Origin: Gammaproteobacteria bacterium
GTDB taxonomy: Bacteria; Pseudomonadota; Gammaproteobacteria; Pseudomonadales; Pseudohongiellaceae
Reading direction: 5' to 3'
Length of the DNA stretch: 9,102 bases
Assembly: GCA_003451715.1 (NCBI GenBank)
Contig: DMJN01000255.1
Span: 1-9,102, forward strand
The translations under genes and the position numbers were made by a program. The notes under the pieces are model-generated. The model was given only the letters and a program-made list of their open reading frames with translations. It ran no database searches and was not told the origin of the DNA. This document shows, in pieces, positions 5,575 through 9,102 of the stretch (position 1 is its first letter; each line of letters opens with the position of its first letter).

Positions 5575-7686
5575 TCAGAGGGGCTCTAGCCACACCGGCT
5601 GCGTAAATGCACCGTTGCGAGTGATATCCCACACCTCGATGCGCAGCCAGTTTCGATTACGCAGATCCATGGGGATATTGAGGGTTTTAGCACCGAATTC
5701 ACGGGTGTCCGTCAGATCGACCCGGTGGCGATAGATGTTGGCACCATCGCCGGAGACGATTTCCATGTAGGACAGTGGATAGGTCCACTCCAGATTCACA
5801 TTGACACTCGCCTCGCTGCGGTCCATGCGAACGGGTAAGGTGGCGCCACTCTCGCTACCGCTGACGTCGAATTCCGGAATCAGTACCTCGCCGGTGGTGA
5901 CGAAGAATTGTCCGGCACTGAGTCTGTCGAGCACGGGTTGCCAGCCATCTTCATAGCGCGGAATGGCATCCATTTTCAGGTAGTTGATGTTCATGGTACC
6001 GAACAGTTCGTAGTCTTCGTAGATCTTGAAGATATCAACCTCGCCCAGGATATACTTCCGATTGCCGCCCCAGTTTGCCATGTCATCCTCGAGGTCGAGG
6101 ACTCGCCAGCCAATCATGTCGCGGGAATAGTCGGCAGGCATCGCCTTCCAGGCACCGCCAAGAAAGCGATCACTCCTGAAAAATGAGGTATCGCGATAGT
6201 TGTCGGGAAAACCGGTGGAGCCTTTCACCCTGGGGTGGGCTGTCCAGGCCAGTCCCGCTTCCTTTTGCAGCAGTGCCAGTACGTCGTCGGCGCTGCCCAC
6301 ATGATAGACAGTACCGTAGCCATCGATGGTCTGCTCGAAAGGCTGGTCATTGTTGCGATTCAACACCCAGTTCACTGGCTTTGGAAACAGACTTAACCAG
6401 TGACTGCCGAAATGCACGTTGGGTTCTTCGCCCGGAATCAAGAGGAAGTCTTCACTTGATAAACGAGCGAACTCACTGTGCATTACCTGCAGTTGCTCCA
6501 GTCGTTCCATGGTATCGAGGCGAGGTATCGCACCGAAATGAAACTCTGCCATATGCACCATGTCCACGCCCATGCGTTTGAAGAAATTCACGAAATCCGG
6601 ATCTTCCAGTCCGGTGGGGATGCCGGTTGTATTCTGCTCCCGTTGTTGATTGATAAAATCCATAGAATGTTCGTGATGATAATGGCTGCTCAGAGTCTTA
6701 TAACCCGGCAAAGGCTTGAATGTATCATTGCGAGTGTAACGCTTTACAATTTCCAGGTTATCCAATCCTGACTGCCGTGATACAAATAGCAGTACACCGA
6801 GTTTCTGCTCGCTGCCCGGTTGGGCGTTTACCCAGGGTACGAAGCGGCGATCACCCATCGGGGGTTGCCTTACGCCCCAGGCGAAGCCATTGATCATGTC
6901 CAGGTATTCATTGCCGGCCCAGTTGTAGCCAAAGTTGTCGGCGAAATCGAGCGGGTAGAGGTATTGGTGAGGAAACGGAGAGATGACCAGCGACCCGCTA
7001 TCGGAAGCCAGCGCCATACTGCGGTAGCGCGTCTGATAAACGTTGGCGGTTTCTTCGATGACTGCTATGGATTTGGGGTTGTCGAGGGAGTCGATCCATT
7101 CCAGCCGATGCTGGTCGGTATCCGGCTTGGCCAGCCCTACGTGGTAGAGAAAAGCGGTTGCCGGGCGGTCCGTGGAAACCCTGGCTTCCATGTGTACGAA
7201 GGGACTGTCGTGGTACAGGATAAACGCCAGCGATCCGGAGAAATGGGTACTGTTCAAACCATCGATTTCAATGGTGGCTCGACCGCCTTCGGTGGCAACG
7301 CTTATATTTTCCGGGATCAGGTAGCCCTTCTCGACGGCATAGGGCCTGGTGGGTACGCGGTCGAAAAATATCTCCCAGCCGCCTCTTAATTCGAGATCCC
7401 GTTCTCCCACCCAGAAAAGATAATTGGGATCGACTCCCTCGATCGCCGCCTCAGCGTCGATTCCCAGGGCGCGGATCAGGGGAGCTGCTGCATTGTTGCC
7501 ACGTCGTGGGATGAATTGTAAATCGATATAGGCTTTTCCTTCAGGGGCGTCCCATGTCAGCACGAGCCCGTCGTCTCGTGTGCTTAGTTCGAAACCATCC
7601 GCCCCATCGAAATCATTCGTGTCTATTTCGGCGCCGTATAACGGTGTGCTTAAAAGGTAAAGAAGGATTGGGAAAATTTTTTTCAT
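5575..7686 (-). CDS. Secreted PHP-like (CehA/McbA-like) metallohydrolase candidate
   Basis: 703 residues with a clear signal peptide (MKKIFPILLYLLSTPLYGA, cleavage after residue 19), so periplasmic or extracellular. Residues 20-325 look like an all-beta region without recognised motifs. From about 333 a PHP-type metal-site pattern appears: the histidine cluster SSHYHHEHS (H335, H337, H338, H340), 'MGVDMVHMAEFHFG' (372-385, H378 and H383), 'LLIPGEEPNVHFGSHW' (415-430, E420/E421, H425, H429) and 'AWTAHPR' (H484). These resemble the HxH, D-H, E and late H ligands of PHP phosphoesterases and of CehA/McbA hydrolases, which cleave phosphate esters or carbamate esters, but the first motif is divergent. 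Residues about 605-703 look like an immunoglobulin-like beta domain. The substrate is unknown. It lies 54 bases after the double-TonB lipoprotein gene and is probably co-transcribed with it and the receptor. No strong Shine-Dalgarno precedes the ATG. The fold is inferred from motifs only. Confidence 0.72.
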   Translation of the reverse strand: MKKIFPILLYLLSTPLYGAEIDTNDFDGADGFELSTRDDGLVLTWDAPEGKAYIDLQFIPRRGNNAAAPLIRALGIDAEAAIEGVDPNYLFWVGERDLELRGGWEIFFDRVPTRPYAVEKGYLIPENISVATEGGRATIEIDGLNSTHFSGSLAFILYHDSPFVHMEARVSTDRPATAFLYHVGLAKPDTDQHRLEWIDSLDNPKSIAVIEETANVYQTRYRSMALASDSGSLVISPFPHQYLYPLDFADNFGYNWAGNEYLDMINGFAWGVRQPPMGDRRFVPWVNAQPGSEQKLGVLLFVSRQSGLDNLEIVKRYTRNDTFKPLPGYKTLSSHYHHEHSMDFINQQREQNTTGIPTGLEDPDFVNFFKRMGVDMVHMAEFHFGAIPRLDTMERLEQLQVMHSEFARLSSEDFLLIPGEEPNVHFGSHWLSLFPKPVNWVLNRNNDQPFEQTIDGYGTVYHVGSADDVLALLQKEAGLAWTAHPRVKGSTGFPDNYRDTSFFRSDRFLGGAWKAMPADYSRDMIGWRVLDLEDDMANWGGNRKYILGEVDIFKIYEDYELFGTMNINYLKMDAIPRYEDGWQPVLDRLSAGQFFVTTGEVLIPEFDVSGSESGATLPVRMDRSEASVNVNLEWTYPLSYMEIVSGDGANIYRHRVDLTDTREFGAKTLNIPMDLRNRNWLRIEVWDITRNGAFTQPVWLEPL

Positions 7687-7740
7687 AGGACCATCAACTC
7701 ATAAGATTCAATTCAGGTATTGGGATCAGCGCAAGACTTG

Positions 7741-8490
7741 TCAATCTGATAATTCCCAGACAAATCTGTAGCGGACATTTTCAACTCTAACCGGCGCGTT
7801 GAACACGATCCTGGGTTCGAAGCTAAGGCGAGAGGCAGCACGGAGTGCGGATTCATTGAAGACACCCAGAGGTTCGGCCTCCTCAATCTGTAGATCTTCT
7901 ACTGTCCCGTTCTCGGTCACTGTGAAACTGACCACGGCGAACCCTTCGATACGCAATTCCAAAGCCACCTCGGGGTAGTCAGGTGTTATGTAGCGCTTGG
8001 AAATCAGATCGCGATATTCAATCTCTTCCGAGGGTGGATCCACCAGTATGGGATTATCTTCTTCCAATTCATAGCGAAATACGTAGCGGATATCTTCGAT
8101 AGGCTGGCTACGGGTATTTTCAAAAGTCATACGGCGTGCCGCATTGGTCGCGGAGAGTTCGAAATAACCCGACGGTTCCTCCTGAATAGTTTCGATGCTG
8201 TTCCCGATCACAGTGCCATCTTCGTTGACTGTGAAACTCAGCATTACCCAGCCTTCGACTCCGAGATTTCTCGCACGCAATGGATAGAGGGGTTGCGCCG
8301 TGCGCAGTGGAATAAGGCCGCGTGTGAAATTTGGTGGCGGGCTAATTTCATCCCGTGACCCGGCATTGCCTGGTGAGGGCTCGTCGTTCACGGTGGCACA
8401 ACCATAGAACAGAAGTAAGCAGGGTGCCAATGCGCACCAGGATAGAAGTCTATTGTTGCGTTGCCATTTTTTTTGGAGAGTGATATCCAT
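7741..8490 (-). CDS. Lipoprotein-like protein with two tandem TonB C-terminal-type domains
   Basis: 249 residues. After a basic N-terminus (KKWQRNNR) comes a hydrophobic stretch (about 15-30) ending in LLFYGC. C31 is a likely lipidation site, though F at -3 is not the usual residue; an uncleaved membrane anchor is the alternative. Two copies of the TonB C-terminal fold follow. The first is about 66-142, with 'LYPLRARNLGVEGWVMLSFT', 'NEDGTV' and 'AARRMTF'. The second is about 168-248, with 'DYPEVALELRIEGFAVVSFT', 'TENGTV' and 'AASRLSFEP'. The long Pro-rich periplasm-spanning linker of classical TonB is missing. TonB domains contact the TonB box of outer-membrane receptors, and the gene starts 15 bases after the stop of such a receptor, so a partner role is likely. 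If truly lipid-anchored it could not couple to ExbB/ExbD through a transmembrane helix, so it may be an accessory or capping protein. A weak AGAAG ribosome site (8502-8498) lies 7 bases before the ATG. Confidence 0.84.
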   Translation of the reverse strand: MDITLQKKWQRNNRLLSWCALAPCLLLFYGCATVNDEPSPGNAGSRDEISPPPNFTRGLIPLRTAQPLYPLRARNLGVEGWVMLSFTVNEDGTVIGNSIETIQEEPSGYFELSATNAARRMTFENTRSQPIEDIRYVFRYELEEDNPILVDPPSEEIEYRDLISKRYITPDYPEVALELRIEGFAVVSFTVTENGTVEDLQIEEAEPLGVFNESALRAASRLSFEPRIVFNAPVRVENVRYRFVWELSD

Positions 8491-8505
8491 GGCTATTCTT
8501 CTAGT

Positions 8506-9102
8506 TCAAAAGGTTGTTCTGAGTCTAAATGCCAGTTCCATTCCGTTGCCGTTGCAGTAGTCCTCTATTTCTTCCACGATACCATCCGCAGTTGCGCCGA
8601 CGAAACGGATGCGGGTTCGGCAAAATTCACTATCTGTAATATTGCGCGATTCAAATCTGAACGTCAGGTTGCCGAAGGCTTTCTTTTCCAGGTATGCCGA
8701 CAGATAAGGGCTCTCTTTGCGCTCCTCGATGTCGATGATATCGAATTCTTTTCGCCCCGTGCTGCCATTGGAGCTGTTGGAATAGTTCAGTCCATAAGCC
8801 AGTCCGTATTCAGTAATGTCATGGCGAAAACCCATATTGCCTTGCCATCGGCCGTTGTTTCGCTGGCGGCGTTTGATGCCTAGAAAAGGATCGGTAAACT
8901 CGGAATCTCTCAAACGGATGCCCGTGGTCAGCAAGGCGTTGGGCAAACCCAGCATACCCAGCTTGGTGCTGATATCGAGATTCAGGCCATAGCGTTTACC
9001 ATCGCCGATATTACCACGGGCCGAACGCAAATCATCGGGGCTGGTGGAAACATCCACCTTGTCGATATGATCCTCGACATCGCGGTACCAGAATTGTGCA
9101 TT
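8506..9102 (-). CDS. TonB-dependent outer-membrane receptor, C-terminal part
   Basis: The reading frame is open to the window edge, giving 198 residues of what is normally a 700-1000 residue protein; no true start is present (the GTG at 9057 is internal). The segment 'NAQFWYRDVEDHIDKVDVS' at the edge is the common strand pattern of TonB-dependent receptors. The rest alternates polar and hydrophobic residues as in beta-barrel strands: 'KRYGLNLDISTKL', 'ALLTTGIRLRDSEFTDPF', 'NMGFRHDITEYGLAYGLNY' and 'YLSAYLEKKAFGNLTFRFES'. The protein ends in FRLRTTF, with the terminal aromatic residue used as the outer-membrane assembly signal. Two cysteines (in 'EFCRTRIRF' and 'DYCNGNG') could form a disulfide in a late extracellular loop. 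It would import a scarce or large compound across the outer membrane; the substrate-defining plug lies outside the window. It is the first visible gene of the minus-strand cluster with the double-TonB lipoprotein and PHP-like hydrolase. Confidence 0.86.
   Translation of the reverse strand, partial: NAQFWYRDVEDHIDKVDVSTSPDDLRSARGNIGDGKRYGLNLDISTKLGMLGLPNALLTTGIRLRDSEFTDPFLGIKRRQRNNGRWQGNMGFRHDITEYGLAYGLNYSNSSNGSTGRKEFDIIDIEERKESPYLSAYLEKKAFGNLTFRFESRNITDSEFCRTRIRFVGATADGIVEEIEDYCNGNGMELAFRLRTTF

Noticed and set aside
6820..7389. A 189-codon open frame on the plus strand inside the PHP-like gene.
   Set aside because: It is antisense to a long gene with a signal peptide and recognisable motifs; its own translation shows no family pattern and no ribosome site was seen.
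8461..8883. A 140-codon plus-strand frame over the receptor and lipoprotein junction.
   Set aside because: It is antisense to the beta-barrel coding frame, which is open to the window edge and fits the receptor family; there is no independent support for this frame.

Overview
The window looks like chromosomal DNA of an environmental, probably marine or soil, gammaproteobacterium. This rests on gene content rather than a marker gene: a TonB-dependent receptor, several lipoproteins, a class III CoA-transferase, a fumarylacetoacetate-hydrolase-family enzyme and a HigA-like antitoxin, at moderate GC. No rRNA, tRNA, CRISPR array, insertion sequence or phage gene was seen. The longest stretch without a gene is 262 bases (247-508), so no gene-free stretch exceeds 300 bases.

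Left part, + strand (1-2354). The tail of an FAA-hydrolase-family gene is closed by a strong intrinsic terminator at 279-315. After a leader with a possible sigma70-type promoter comes a secreted metal-dependent amidohydrolase of the N-acyl-D-amino-acid deacylase group (509-1924). A small HigA-type antitoxin gene (1986-2354) follows, with no toxin partner in sight.

Right part, - strand (9102-2408), converging on the left part at about 2355-2407. Read in the direction of transcription it holds: the C-terminal part of a TonB-dependent outer-membrane receptor, cut by the window edge; a lipoprotein-like protein with two TonB C-terminal-type domains, 15 bases further on; a 703-residue secreted PHP-like (CehA/McbA-like) metallohydrolase candidate, 54 bases further on; after a 159-base gap, a membrane-anchored or secreted small cupin; after a 179-base gap, a lipoprotein with a transglutaminase-like domain and TPR repeats; and, tightly following, a CaiB/BaiF class III CoA-transferase.

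How the genes may work together (inference): the receptor, double-TonB lipoprotein and PHP-like protein look like one uptake-and-hydrolysis cassette, with the receptor importing a compound and the periplasmic hydrolase acting on it. The amidohydrolase, FAA-hydrolase-type enzyme and CoA-transferase fit a catabolic neighbourhood, but no substrate can be named from sequence.

The most checkable oddity is at the end of the transglutaminase/TPR gene. Removing one G from a GGG run at 3615-3617 extends the last TPR helix with correct spacing and moves the stop codon so that it overlaps the CoA-transferase start as ATGA. This indicates a recent frameshift or a sequence error.
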